Below, piece by piece: positions 43,383 through 53,840 of a stretch of DNA of 57,944 nt. The DNA is taken from NCBI GenBank assembly GCA_021824635.1, contig JAKAKD010000022.1, positions 1 to 57,944 of the forward strand. The letters are read 5' to 3'. The position numbers and the translations under genes are program-made. Numbering within the stretch: the first letter of the stretch is position 1; each line of letters opens with the position of its first letter. The DNA comes from Bacteroidota bacterium. GTDB taxonomy: Bacteria; Bacteroidota; Ignavibacteria; Ignavibacteriales; Melioribacteraceae. A model generated the notes under the pieces. It was not told the origin of the DNA. It did not search any database and saw only the letters and a list, made by a program, of their open reading frames with translations.

Positions 43383-46155
43383 ATTCTTCGAATAATTTAT
43401 TGTTGGATTCTATTGTCTCTGAAATTCTCTTCTCGAAATCGCCGGTACTTTTATATTTCAAAAATTTTGATAAAATAAATTTGCTTTCTTCGCTTGCCGG
43501 TATAATCGCGATGTTTTTACTAAAAATATTTTGGATTGCAATTTCGGTCTCTTTAAGAAAAAGGAAGTTGCTTTTTAATGACGCTAAATCGGGTTCATAT
43601 TTTATCTTTCTAAGCATAGAGAAAATTTCGTAATTACTTTTACCCATGCATTTATTGTAGATCTTATTATTGGCGAGACAGAGTGATTGCAAAATAAAAT
43701 CAACTGTTAGTAATCCGCCTCTTCCTTTTTTTATGTCGAATCCGCCGTCTGAGATGTGAATTGTCTGAGATAATATAGAAAGATACATTTGTTTAATCTC
43801 TTTTCGCACCGTCTCTGTATTGAGTTCACCCGTTTTGTTCAAAAGGGCTTTCCGGAATTCATCAAACAATTTTTCATCCCCGTAGATAAAATTTAATTTT
43901 AGTAGCGATTGAAACTCCCACACTCTCGCCCGCTTATCCATGTATAACGCATAATTATTAATTCCCCAAACAAGCGGAGATTTTTTACCCTCGGGCCGCA
44001 GCTTAAAATCTATCTCAAACGGCTTTAATATTTGTCCGGCAGACGTTAAAAAATTTTGAAAGTCCTTCTGAATATCTGGATGATCTTCAACATCATCTGC
44101 AACAATAATCAAATCAATATCTGAGGCGAAGTTCATATTGCCCGAGCCAAAGCTTCCAAGTCCGCCAATAAAAAAGTTGTACGGCAAGCTCATTTCATCT
44201 AATAGAGATTTTATTTTTTGCGATACAAATAATGTTAGAATATGAGAGACTCTGTTTTGCGAAATCAAACCAAGTGCGAATTGTACCGAAAGGGAAAGAA
44301 TGAGTTCTGTCGCAGAGTATTCGCTGAGGTCATCTGAATGTTTGTTAAAAACTTTTCTGGATAAAAAGAATTCTTCATTTTGTCCGCCAGTTGAAATTAT
44401 ATCAATCGCTTTTTGCGAATAATTACATATCCTTAAAAAATTTTTTAAAAATTGCTCATTTGTAAATTCATTATACCAGATTGACGGGAATTTTGTGGAA
44501 CGGATAACTTTTACAAAGTTATTAAGAGTAAGATCAGGAGAGTGAGTTTTTTTTAGATGTTTTAAGAGATTCGGCTCAACCAGATCAAACAATTCGATTG
44601 TGCGTGTATCAAATTCCTTTTTGTTAATTAATCCTATACCGCTTCTTAAATACAAAATGTTTTTATCAGCAGTAACTGAATTCCTAAATCTTATTTTAGA
44701 CTGAAGTATTTCTCCCCTTTTCTCTGTCTTTAAAATGTTCTCATAGATAATGCGGACTTCTTTGCGGTATGTCCTTAAATGAACTTGAAAATCTTCTATT
44801 GATTTCATCTTTGTGAAAACAACAAGCTTGTTAAGAAACTCTTTGTTATCCGGAATGATATGTGTTTGAGTATCATTCATCAGTTGTAACAAATGTTCAA
44901 TGTGTCTATAGAAAATATATGACTTAGAAAGAAGAACCGACTCCTTTTTCTTAAGAAGTTTTTGCTCTGTAAGAATCGCAATTGCATTCAGCGTGTTGCC
45001 GTTGCGAAGAGATTTTATTCTGCCGCCATTTATTAATTGCAAAGTCTGAACGGCAAATTCAATATCCCGGATTCCTCCGGAAAAAGTTTTTACGTTCTCC
45101 TTCTCTTTATTTTGCCGCTCGATATTCAACTTCATCTGTTTGATTTTATCTTTGATTGAATGAGAGAAAGAAGACGGATAAACATAAGGATGAATAAATT
45201 CCTCGAACTGCCGAAAAAGCAGCATATCGCCGCAGATAAAATTCAACTTGATTAACATCTGGCGTTCCCAATCCTCGCCGCGTGTTTCGTAATATTTAGT
45301 ATAGTCGCTCAATGTTTTACAAAGAGGAGAAAATTTTCCGTCCGGACGCAAACGAAAATCAATCCGGTAGATATAACCATGATCTGTTATTGCCGATGCC
45401 GATTTGATAAACAACTGTGCTGCTTCAGATAAAATTTCAAAATATTCTTTTTGGGTTTTGGTAACAGTACCATTAAAATCATAAAATAAAATCAGATCAA
45501 CATCGGAGCTGTAATTAAGTTCATTTCCTCCTAACTTTCCTAACGAGCAAAGGCAGTATTTCTGGTCAACATTTTCAATATTATATTTGTTCAAGATTTC
45601 CTTGTAACAAATATTGAAGAGTTCTGCGTTGATCAATTTCGCTAATAAAGAAAGCTGTGCGGTAATTGAAACTAATTCATCTATACCAAGAATATCTACA
45701 AGTCCAATTTTCAGAATGAAACGTTTTTTGAACTGCCGCAAGAAATTTGTCTTTGCATTAAATGACTTAAAACGTTCAACGCCTTCGATTTCTTTCTTAA
45801 GAAATTCATAGTCTAAAATTTTTGAAAGATAGTCTTGATCAAATAATTGGTAAAGATATTCGGGATTTCGAACAACTATGTCTGTTAAATAATTACTGCT
45901 TGCAGAGATTGCAATCAATATTTCGCCGTGATGCGGGAAACTAGAAATCTCCTGAAAAAAGAAAGTCCGGTCATAAATTGAAGAAAATATTCTAATAAGG
46001 TTTGCTTCTGAAGAAGAAGAGAAGTAATAATTTGATGCCTGTTTTTCTAACAATATTAAAACATTCTCAAAGATGTTTGATGAAATTGCACCTTCGGTTA
46101 GCTCAACCAGCTTATTAACAAATCCAATGGAAAAATGAAATCTCTTTCCGTACAA
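43369..46155 (-). CDS. glnE: Glutamine synthetase adenylyltransferase / deadenylylase
   Basis: 928 residues with two nucleotidyltransferase domains. The N-terminal one has GKLGGNELNYSSDVDLI (D218, D220), normally the deadenylylating half. The C-terminal one has GSFGSGNMNFASDIDLI (D679, D681), the adenylylating half, in which the usual GKLGG.E is changed. It controls glutamine synthetase according to nitrogen status, and its PII partner glnB lies 3.3 kb away. The only start before the conserved part is TTG 46155, closed upstream by a stop codon, with no clear SD. The gene diverges from secA and heads an operon with DUF2723 and arfB. Confidence 0.88.
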   Translation of the reverse strand: MYGKRFHFSIGFVNKLVELTEGAISSNIFENVLILLEKQASNYYFSSSSEANLIRIFSSIYDRTFFFQEISSFPHHGEILIAISASSNYLTDIVVRNPEYLYQLFDQDYLSKILDYEFLKKEIEGVERFKSFNAKTNFLRQFKKRFILKIGLVDILGIDELVSITAQLSLLAKLINAELFNICYKEILNKYNIENVDQKYCLCSLGKLGGNELNYSSDVDLILFYDFNGTVTKTQKEYFEILSEAAQLFIKSASAITDHGYIYRIDFRLRPDGKFSPLCKTLSDYTKYYETRGEDWERQMLIKLNFICGDMLLFRQFEEFIHPYVYPSSFSHSIKDKIKQMKLNIERQNKEKENVKTFSGGIRDIEFAVQTLQLINGGRIKSLRNGNTLNAIAILTEQKLLKKKESVLLSKSYIFYRHIEHLLQLMNDTQTHIIPDNKEFLNKLVVFTKMKSIEDFQVHLRTYRKEVRIIYENILKTEKRGEILQSKIRFRNSVTADKNILYLRSGIGLINKKEFDTRTIELFDLVEPNLLKHLKKTHSPDLTLNNFVKVIRSTKFPSIWYNEFTNEQFLKNFLRICNYSQKAIDIISTGGQNEEFFLSRKVFNKHSDDLSEYSATELILSLSVQFALGLISQNRVSHILTLFVSQKIKSLLDEMSLPYNFFIGGLGSFGSGNMNFASDIDLIIVADDVEDHPDIQKDFQNFLTSAGQILKPFEIDFKLRPEGKKSPLVWGINNYALYMDKRARVWEFQSLLKLNFIYGDEKLFDEFRKALLNKTGELNTETVRKEIKQMYLSILSQTIHISDGGFDIKKGRGGLLTVDFILQSLCLANNKIYNKCMGKSNYEIFSMLRKIKYEPDLASLKSNFLFLKETEIAIQNIFSKNIAIIPASEESKFILSKFLKYKSTGDFEKRISETIESNNKLFEEYVGK

Positions 46156-46377
46156 AAGTAATACTCATCATTAGTTTCGGTATCTAAAATAGTTTTTGTA
46201 CAAATAAATCGCACTATAGATTCTAATCGCAATCGAGAAATCAAAAATTCTCTTAAAAATTCTTTCGGGAAAAATTATTAAGCGAAGAGAAGAGCAGAAA
46301 AGCGTCTATAAACGCAGTTTCATTGCATTTCAAACCCTCTTTATTTAACTTGCCTGCCGAAAAAAAAGGAGCAATTG

Positions 46378-49300
46378 ATGATTGGTACGCTGTTGAAAAA
46401 AATTTTTGGCGACAAAAACACGCGTGCGACTAAGGATTACTGGCCTATCGTAGATCAGATTAATGCTGAATTCGAAAAATTACAAAATTTAACAGATGAT
46501 GAACTCCGCGCTAAAACCGCAGAGTTCAAACAACGTATTGCTGACGCAACTGTAGATATTCAAACTCCCCTTGCGGAGTTTAAAAATAAACTTATGGATG
46601 ATCAATTCGTTGAAGATAAGCATGCTATCTATGACGAAATTGAGAGATTGGAAAATGAGCTTACGGATCGTTATGAAGAAGTATTAAACGAAATCCTTCC
46701 GGAAGCCTTTGCCGTCGTTAAAGATACATGCAGACGCCTTGTTGGAAAATCTTGGGATGCTGCCGGAAATAAAATTCATTGGGATATGGTTCCTTATGAT
46801 GTTCAGTTGATGGGCGGAATAGTTCTTCACAGCGGAAAGATCGCCGAGATGGCGACCGGTGAAGGTAAAACACTCGTGGCAACTCTTCCGGTTTATCTAA
46901 ATGCGCTTACAGGTCGTGGGGTTCATCTTGTTACGGTTAATGATTACCTGGCAAAACGCGATAGCGAGTGGATGGGAGAGATTTACAAATTCCACGGCTT
47001 GACTATTGGTTGTATTACTAATACGATGGAACCGGAACAACGAATCAAAATGTACGCTTGCGATATTACTTACGGAACGAACAACGAATTCGGCTTCGAT
47101 TATTTACGTGATAATATGGCAAGTGAAAAAAGTTACTGTGTACAGCGCGGTCATAACTTTGCAATCGTTGATGAAGTGGATTCTGTTTTAATTGACGAAG
47201 CCCGGACACCTCTTATTATTTCCGGAGCTGTCGGTTCAACAGAGCACAAATTTGATGAAATGAAACCGCGGGTTGAACGCTTGTGGAGAAAACAATCTAA
47301 CCTTGTTGCATCAATAGTAAATGAAGCAGAGCAGCTATTAAAATCAGAAGATAAAGAAGATAGAGAAAAAGCCGGTGTTCAGCTTCTTCGTGCTCACCGC
47401 GGATTTCCCAAAAATAAGTCGTTATTAAAACTTCTTTCGGAACCCGAATACAAAAAACTTTTACAGCAAACCGAACTTGAATTCTTACGTGAAAATGCTA
47501 AACGGATGCCTGAGATTGATGAAGAGCTATATTTTGCTATCGAAGAGCGAAACAACCAGATGGACCTAACCGAAAAAGGTAGAGAAGAACTTGCTTTGGG
47601 CTCTACTGAGCAGAAAGAATTTTTTGTTCTTCCCGATCTTGGAACTGAAATCAGCAAAATAGAAAATGATTCTTCAATGTCTGCCGAAGATAAAGTTAGA
47701 AGGAAAGATGAGTTATACCATATTTACTCAGAACGGTCTGACCGCATCCATACATTAAATCAACTTTTAAAAGCTTACACTCTTTTTGAGAAAGATGTTG
47801 AATACGTAATTACAGAGGATGGGAAAATCGCAATTGTTGATGAATTTACCGGCCGTGTTCTTCCCGGTAGAAGATATTCGGATGGTTTGCATCAGGCAAT
47901 AGAAGCAAAAGAAAGCGTAAAGGTTGAACGCGATTCACAAACTCTCGCAACTATTACTCTTCAGAACTATTTCCGTTTGTATAGAAAACTTGCCGGCATG
48001 ACCGGTACAGCGGAAACCGAAGAAGGCGAATTTTTCGAGATTTATAAATTAGAAGTCGTTGTAATTCCAACAAACAGACCGATTGTTAGAATTGACGAAG
48101 ACGATGCAATCTACAAAACACGGCGCGAAAAATATAACGCGATTGTTGGAAAGATAAAAGAACTCCGTGAAGAAAAACGTCCTGTTCTTGTAGGAACAAC
48201 AAGTGTTGATGTTTCAGAAACGATCAGCCGAATGTTGAAACGGCAGGGCGTTACACATAATGTTTTGAATGCGAAGCAGCATCAGCGTGAAGCGGAAATT
48301 GTTGCTTTTGCAGGTCAACCCGGGGCTGTTACTATTGCAACCAACATGGCAGGCCGCGGTACGGATATTAAGTTAGGTGCCGGTGTGGTTGATGTGGGTG
48401 GTCTTTATATCTTGGGTACAGAACGTCACGAGGCACGCCGTATAGATCGTCAGTTACGAGGACGTTCTGGTCGTCAAGGCGATCCCGGTACAACAAAATT
48501 TTTCATCTCTCTGGAAGATGATTTGATGCGCATCTTTGGAAGCGACCGTATTACAAACATCATGAGCCGTATAGGAATGGAAGACGGCGAAGCAATCCAG
48601 CATCCCCTTATTACTCGTTCTGTTGAACGCGCCCAGAAAAAAGTTGAAGAGAATAACTTTGCAATCAGAAAAAGATTGCTCGAATTTGATAACGTGATGA
48701 ATCAACAGCGCGAAGTTATTTATGCCCGCAGAAGACAAGCTCTCGAAGGCGAACGTCTTAAAGGCGAAGTGTTCGATTACCTCGAAGAAGTCGTTCAAAG
48801 TATTGTAGATAAATATTACGATGATGGAGATATTGAAAGCATTCACAGCGAAATTCTTCAAAGTCTTTTAGTGGATATGAAGTTTGAACCAAAAGTTTTT
48901 GAAGATTTAGGCAAAGATGGTGTAAAAGAAAAACTTTTTGAAGCGGCAAAGGATTTTTATCAACATAAAGAAGAAATGCTTGGCAGTGATTTAATGGCCC
49001 GCCTAGAACGTTATGCTGTTCTTAGTGTTATTGATGAAAAATGGAAAGAACACCTTCGCGAAATGGATGATTTGAAAGAGGGTATCGGATTACGTGCTTA
49101 CGGGCAGAAAGATCCTTTGCTGGAATATAAATCAGAATCTTACGGATTGTTTTTAACATTATTAGAGCAAATCAGAAATGAAGTGGTAGCGTTCTGTTTC
49201 AAATTCTGGCCGCAAGCACCTGCAGAGGTTCAAAACAAAAGAGTGCCACAATCGCAGAGAATGCAGACTATTAAAGACTCTGCCGATAATTTAGGATTGC

Positions 49301-49443
49301 GAGCTCCTGCCGGAGGAGACGAAGAAGGCGGACATAGAGTTAAATTGCAGCCAGTAAAAGTTGAACAAAAAACAGGTCGCAATGAACCATGTCCGTGCGG
49401 AAGCGGGAAAAAATTTAAAAACTGTCACGGTAAAAATTCCTAA
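46378..49443 (+). CDS. secA: Protein translocase ATPase SecA
   Basis: 1021 residues, longer than Proteobacterial SecA because of a ~140-residue charged insertion after residue ~290, usual in this phylum. Motor motifs are MATGEGKTLVATLP (~160), IVDEVDSVLIDEART and GTDIKLGAG. The C-terminus GRNEPCPCGSGKKFKNCHG is a complete zinc-binding SEC-C motif. It drives export through SecYEG. ATG 46378 is preferred over the TTG one codon earlier; AAAGGAG lies before it. It shares its 220-bp upstream region with divergent glnE and is followed by glnB after 12 bases. Confidence 0.97.
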   Translation: MIGTLLKKIFGDKNTRATKDYWPIVDQINAEFEKLQNLTDDELRAKTAEFKQRIADATVDIQTPLAEFKNKLMDDQFVEDKHAIYDEIERLENELTDRYEEVLNEILPEAFAVVKDTCRRLVGKSWDAAGNKIHWDMVPYDVQLMGGIVLHSGKIAEMATGEGKTLVATLPVYLNALTGRGVHLVTVNDYLAKRDSEWMGEIYKFHGLTIGCITNTMEPEQRIKMYACDITYGTNNEFGFDYLRDNMASEKSYCVQRGHNFAIVDEVDSVLIDEARTPLIISGAVGSTEHKFDEMKPRVERLWRKQSNLVASIVNEAEQLLKSEDKEDREKAGVQLLRAHRGFPKNKSLLKLLSEPEYKKLLQQTELEFLRENAKRMPEIDEELYFAIEERNNQMDLTEKGREELALGSTEQKEFFVLPDLGTEISKIENDSSMSAEDKVRRKDELYHIYSERSDRIHTLNQLLKAYTLFEKDVEYVITEDGKIAIVDEFTGRVLPGRRYSDGLHQAIEAKESVKVERDSQTLATITLQNYFRLYRKLAGMTGTAETEEGEFFEIYKLEVVVIPTNRPIVRIDEDDAIYKTRREKYNAIVGKIKELREEKRPVLVGTTSVDVSETISRMLKRQGVTHNVLNAKQHQREAEIVAFAGQPGAVTIATNMAGRGTDIKLGAGVVDVGGLYILGTERHEARRIDRQLRGRSGRQGDPGTTKFFISLEDDLMRIFGSDRITNIMSRIGMEDGEAIQHPLITRSVERAQKKVEENNFAIRKRLLEFDNVMNQQREVIYARRRQALEGERLKGEVFDYLEEVVQSIVDKYYDDGDIESIHSEILQSLLVDMKFEPKVFEDLGKDGVKEKLFEAAKDFYQHKEEMLGSDLMARLERYAVLSVIDEKWKEHLREMDDLKEGIGLRAYGQKDPLLEYKSESYGLFLTLLEQIRNEVVAFCFKFWPQAPAEVQNKRVPQSQRMQTIKDSADNLGLRAPAGGDEEGGHRVKLQPVKVEQKTGRNEPCPCGSGKKFKNCHGKNS

Positions 49444-49446
49444 TAA

Positions 49447-49794
<348 letters not shown>

Positions 49795-49866
49795 TTTTCC
49801 ACTCATTAAAAGAAGGATGACCGTATAATAGTTTTTACTACTTTATCATTAACAGAGAGATAGAAC

Positions 49867-52287
49867 ATGTTTTTCGAGAAAGCAAAAAAACTATTTGCAT
49901 CGGCATCATTGTTTTTAATTCTTCTCGGACTTTCCGGTTGCGGCATTTGGACCGACTTTACCACATATTTTAATACTTACTATAATGCCAAAACTCTTTT
50001 CGATCAAGTTGAAGAAGAGATAATAAAACAGAAGAAAGATATCTTCGCCTTTAGAGAAGATCTGCAAGCCGCTTCGCAATACGGCGGACAGCAGACATCA
50101 CAATATGGTACTCAAACAACTATTCCGGTTAATAACACGCAATCAACAAATCAATTTGCCAATCAGCCGAATACAAATCAATTAAGTAATCGGCCGGCTA
50201 CACCGCAATTAAGCGGAACGCTAAATGATAATCTGAAAAAAGTTGTTGAAAAATGTTCTAAGATTCTTCAATACGAAAAAAATTCATCCTATTTTGCGGA
50301 CGCACTTTTTATTACCGGTAAGGCGCTTTACTACCAGCAGGAATATGCACGCGCGCAAAGAAAATTTACTGAGCTTGCCGGTCTTGGAAAAACTAAATAC
50401 TCTTCCGAAAATAAATTATGGCTTGCTAAAACTGATCTTCAATTACACGATTTTGATGAAGGATTGAAACTGATTGACGAAGTTAAAACCGAATCATTGA
50501 ATGAAAGCAACGATGCACTATTCAATGATGCCTCAATAACAAAAATATCATTTTTGATCTTCCGTGAAGAAAATAACGCCGCGATTGAAGAATGCAAAGA
50601 TTTTCTAAGCAAATCTAAAGATGATGAAATTAGCGCACTTGTTGCCTATCAGATGGGTAAAATATATTTACTATTGGATGATACAGAAAATGCTTTTCAA
50701 GCTTTCTCTTCTGTTTCAAAATATTCTCCGACTGTTGACGTTGATTTTAAGAGCCGGTTTGAATCCGCAAAGCTTTTGAAATCACTTAAAAGATTGGATG
50801 AAAGCGAAAAAGCTTTTAACGATCTGCGGTATCTCGGAAAATTTAAAAACTATCTAGACCAGGTATTAATTGAAGTCGGGCAAATAGATGTAGAAAAAGA
50901 CCGTATCAATCCGGCGATAGATATTTTCCGCGATGTTGACACAACGTATAGACAATTTCCGACTTCTGGAATTGCGGAGGTGAAACTTGGAGATATTTAT
51001 AGAAAGAAGTTAGGACTCTATGATAGCGCATATGTTTATTACAGTAGAGCTTCAATGTCCATGGCGCCAAGAGAAGACAAGGAGGAAGCGAGAGTTCAAG
51101 CAGCTCATTTGAATAAGTACTTCTCTTTTAAGGAAGAAGAAAGTGACATAGAAAAGAAAATTGAGTATAAAAACAATCCGGAATTGTTTGTAAGGGATTC
51201 CGTTGATTATGAAATTGCGTACAGACAGTATATGGACGAAGCAAAAAAAATGGGCGAAACTCAGAATTCGGATCCCAATGTGATCAATCAACAAAAATTT
51301 GATATTGCTTTTCTGCAACAACAATATAACCAGCAACAGATAGCTTTTTTTAGAAACCCCAAAAAAGGAGTGATTCCCACTCCGGTTCAGTTAATCGCTT
51401 TAGGAAGATATAAAAAGCCGGAAAATGTAAAACTAACTGCTGATTCATTAAGTACTATACTAGCTAAAAGTTTGTATGGTCTTGCCAGTCTTTTTTATTC
51501 TGAACTTGATAGATCTGATTCAGCTTATTTTTATTTCAAAAAAATTCTGAACGACTATCCCGATAAGCCTGTCAAAGTTCAAACTATGTATGCATTGGGC
51601 ACTTACTATGAAACGCATACTGATTCTGTAAAAGCGGATAGTATATTTAAATACATCTACGATAATTTCGAAAAGGATCCGTTAAGAAACGCAGCTGCAC
51701 AAAAATTAGGTCTGGTTAAGAAGGAAGAAAATACTGTCATAACTAAAAAAGTAGACGACCCCGCCGAAAAATTTTATGATCAGGCTGAACAAATATATTA
51801 CAGTAAAAAATATGTAGAGGCAATAGATTCATTCCGGACAGTTTATAAAAAATTTCCGCAATCACCATTAGCTCCAAAAGCGATTTATTACATAGGACTG
51901 ATATATGAAAAAGATTTGAAGATGTATGATTCGGCGGCTACTGCTTATGGAATGCTAATTAAAGAGTTTGCAAAGTCGCCGCTTTCCGGAACTGTTCTGG
52001 CCAAAGTTACAGAGTATAATAATGAAAAAGAGAAGATGAAGAAAGAAGAAGAGAATAAACAAAAAGAATTAGAAGCAAAACAAAAAGAGAAAGAAATAAA
52101 ATCGGCAGATATAAATAAAACAACCGCTAATCAACAACCGCAAGCAGAAACAATAAAGGACAAAAAAATTGTTAGACGAGCTTTATTAAAAGAACAGGCT
52201 CAAAAGCAAGATTCACCAAAAGCTCTTTCTCAAGATAGTCTTAAAGCAAAAGCCGACACGACCAAAATAAAGCAAGTTGAAAAATAG
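49867..52287 (+). CDS. TPR-repeat outer-membrane lipoprotein
   Basis: 806 residues with a lipoprotein signal (ILLGLSGCG). A first conserved patch is FTTYFNTYYNAKTLFDQ. A Gln/Asn-rich low-complexity linker follows (~70-115). Then come many TPR-like helical pairs, for example YFADALFITGKALYYQQEY and KAIYYIGLIYEKDLK; the last resembles BamD/YbgF-type repeats. The C-terminal ~100 residues are Lys/Glu/Gln-rich coiled coil with repeated KQKE. Relatives in this phylum are thought to act in envelope assembly or protein secretion (SprE/PorW-like). It starts 72 bases after glnB. Confidence 0.75.
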   Translation: MFFEKAKKLFASASLFLILLGLSGCGIWTDFTTYFNTYYNAKTLFDQVEEEIIKQKKDIFAFREDLQAASQYGGQQTSQYGTQTTIPVNNTQSTNQFANQPNTNQLSNRPATPQLSGTLNDNLKKVVEKCSKILQYEKNSSYFADALFITGKALYYQQEYARAQRKFTELAGLGKTKYSSENKLWLAKTDLQLHDFDEGLKLIDEVKTESLNESNDALFNDASITKISFLIFREENNAAIEECKDFLSKSKDDEISALVAYQMGKIYLLLDDTENAFQAFSSVSKYSPTVDVDFKSRFESAKLLKSLKRLDESEKAFNDLRYLGKFKNYLDQVLIEVGQIDVEKDRINPAIDIFRDVDTTYRQFPTSGIAEVKLGDIYRKKLGLYDSAYVYYSRASMSMAPREDKEEARVQAAHLNKYFSFKEEESDIEKKIEYKNNPELFVRDSVDYEIAYRQYMDEAKKMGETQNSDPNVINQQKFDIAFLQQQYNQQQIAFFRNPKKGVIPTPVQLIALGRYKKPENVKLTADSLSTILAKSLYGLASLFYSELDRSDSAYFYFKKILNDYPDKPVKVQTMYALGTYYETHTDSVKADSIFKYIYDNFEKDPLRNAAAQKLGLVKKEENTVITKKVDDPAEKFYDQAEQIYYSKKYVEAIDSFRTVYKKFPQSPLAPKAIYYIGLIYEKDLKMYDSAATAYGMLIKEFAKSPLSGTVLAKVTEYNNEKEKMKKEEENKQKELEAKQKEKEIKSADINKTTANQQPQAETIKDKKIVRRALLKEQAQKQDSPKALSQDSLKAKADTTKIKQVEK

Positions 52288-52311
52288 TGTTGTTAATACA
52301 CTTCAAATGCA

Positions 52312-52971
52312 ATGATCACCCGCAAAAGAGTTCTGGATTTAATTGATAAGGGAGAAGGGTTAAATGTTGAATTTAAGCAGCGTTTTTCTTCTCACGAAAA
52401 AATAGCCAAGGAGATGATTGCATTCGCAAATACCCGCGGAGGATTCATTCTCTTTGGCGTAGATGATGATAAATCTATTTATGGAATTGAAAGTGAGAAG
52501 AGCGATCTAGATCTTGTAAAAGAGACAGCCGCAAAATTTTGCGAACCTCCTGTTGAAATTAATATTGATGTTGTTGAGATAGACAACAAAGATCTGCTGA
52601 TAGCCGAAGTAACCGAATCGAAAAAAAAACCTCACCGGATACAGGATTATAAAAAAGATCTCAGTCTGAACGATGCTCAAGTGTATGTACGTGTTAACGA
52701 CAAAAGCGTTCTTGCTAGTAAAGAAATGATAAAACTTTTGCAGAGTAAATCTGCTGGTAAGACTTTGGAGAAATACGTTGTCGGTGATAAAGAAAAAATA
52801 GTCTTTAATCTTCTTGATAAACAAGAAACGGTAACAGTAAAAGAGTTAAGTAAATTTGCAAATATTTCTGATAGGCGTGCTTCGCGTACGTTGATAAAAC
52901 TTGTTCGAGCAAATCTGCTTTTAATCCACCAGAAAGAGAACGGCGAGAGCTACTTTACATACGCTGGATAG
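52312..52971 (+). CDS. AlbA_2 (Schlafen-type) ATP-binding protein with helix-turn-helix tail
   Basis: 219 residues. Residues 1-130 are the AlbA_2 domain: LNVEFKQRFSSHEKIAKEM, AFANTRGGFILFGVDDD and the ending AQVYVRVNDKSVLAS. Residues ~150-219 form a winged helix (VTVKELSKFANISDRRASR). This pairing is common in putative transcription regulators. It lies 24 bases after the TPR gene and converges with the methyltransferase gene; only 10 bases separate the stop codons, with no terminator seen. Target unknown. Confidence 0.82.
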   Translation: MITRKRVLDLIDKGEGLNVEFKQRFSSHEKIAKEMIAFANTRGGFILFGVDDDKSIYGIESEKSDLDLVKETAAKFCEPPVEINIDVVEIDNKDLLIAEVTESKKKPHRIQDYKKDLSLNDAQVYVRVNDKSVLASKEMIKLLQSKSAGKTLEKYVVGDKEKIVFNLLDKQETVTVKELSKFANISDRRASRTLIKLVRANLLLIHQKENGESYFTYAG

Positions 52972-52981
52972 AGATAATAAA

Positions 52982-53515
52982 CTAAGTATCAAAGACACGC
53001 CTTAGCTCGAAAGCGGCTATACCATAAGCAACCGCAACATTTAAAGACTGTTTTATTCCGAATTGTGGAATTTCGATTGAAAGATCACATAAATCTAAAA
53101 GTTCTTGAGAAACACCGGTAATTTCATTACCAATTACAAGAGCAATAGGAAAGGTGTCTTTAGTCAAATTGTAATGCGGGATACTTGATTCTGTAAGTTC
53201 AAGCGCGCATATCTTTATTCCAATTTTTTTCAAATTCAGTATTACTTCTATTGCATCTTTTGCGTATTCCCAAATAACACTTTCCTGTGAACCGAGTGCG
53301 GTTTTCAAAACTTCTTTCTTTGGAGGATGCGGTGTGTAGCCGCATAAAAAAAGTTTCTGAATCATCGCGCCGTCGGATGTACGGAATATTGAGCCGACAT
53401 TATAACTGCTGCGAATGCTGTCAAGTATAACATACACCGGAAGTTTTTTTACTGTGTGAATATTTTCGAGTGTGCTGCGGTTTTGTGATATCTCGTCGTG
53501 CGTAAGTTTTTTCAT
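52982..53515 (-). CDS. SpoU/TrmH-family RNA 2'-O-methyltransferase
   Basis: About 177 residues from ATG 53515; a longer frame to 53557 would overlap the SMR gene. SPOUT motifs are VILDSIRSSYNVGSIFRTS, ALVIGNEITGVSQ and IEIPQFGIKQSLNVAVA. These define the knotted SAM-binding fold. The N-terminal RNA-binding extension is short, suggesting a small tRNA or rRNA enzyme such as TrmL or TrmH types. It follows the SMR gene with one base between. Confidence 0.88.
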   Translation of the reverse strand: MKKLTHDEISQNRSTLENIHTVKKLPVYVILDSIRSSYNVGSIFRTSDGAMIQKLFLCGYTPHPPKKEVLKTALGSQESVIWEYAKDAIEVILNLKKIGIKICALELTESSIPHYNLTKDTFPIALVIGNEITGVSQELLDLCDLSIEIPQFGIKQSLNVAVAYGIAAFELRRVFDT

Positions 53516-53516
53516 A

Positions 53517-53840
53517 TTAACTGGTTTTGTAAGTAAGGCGTAACCCGATAATTCCAATTACGATTAAAAAAATAAAAGCTATGCGCAATAAATCACGGGG
53601 TTCATCAAAGAAAAGTATTCCGTAAACTGCTGTTCCAACGGCACCAATACCGGTCCACACAGCATAAGCAGTTCCTATGGGAATATTTTTAGCTCCAAGC
53701 GAAAGAAAAATATAACTTAGAATCATTGCTATAACCGTAAAAACAGAAGCTTTCAAATGCGTAAAGCCCTCTGAATATTTTAATCCAACTGCCCATGATA
53801 TTTCAAATACGGACGCGATTAGTATATAAATCCAAGCCAT
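53517..53840 (-). CDS. SMR-family exporter, SugE/Gdx-like
   Basis: 107 residues, four membrane helices. The coupling residue is E13 in VFEISWAVGLKYS, and AYAVWTGIGAVGTAVYG is the SugE/Gdx-type signature. This subgroup exports guanidinium in exchange for protons; EmrE-type drug export is less likely. No guanidine riboswitch is near, because the gene starts inside the stop of the GerMN lipoprotein gene (one-base overlap). The two genes are therefore translated together. Confidence 0.88.
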   Translation of the reverse strand: MAWIYILIASVFEISWAVGLKYSEGFTHLKASVFTVIAMILSYIFLSLGAKNIPIGTAYAVWTGIGAVGTAVYGILFFDEPRDLLRIAFIFLIVIGIIGLRLTYKTS

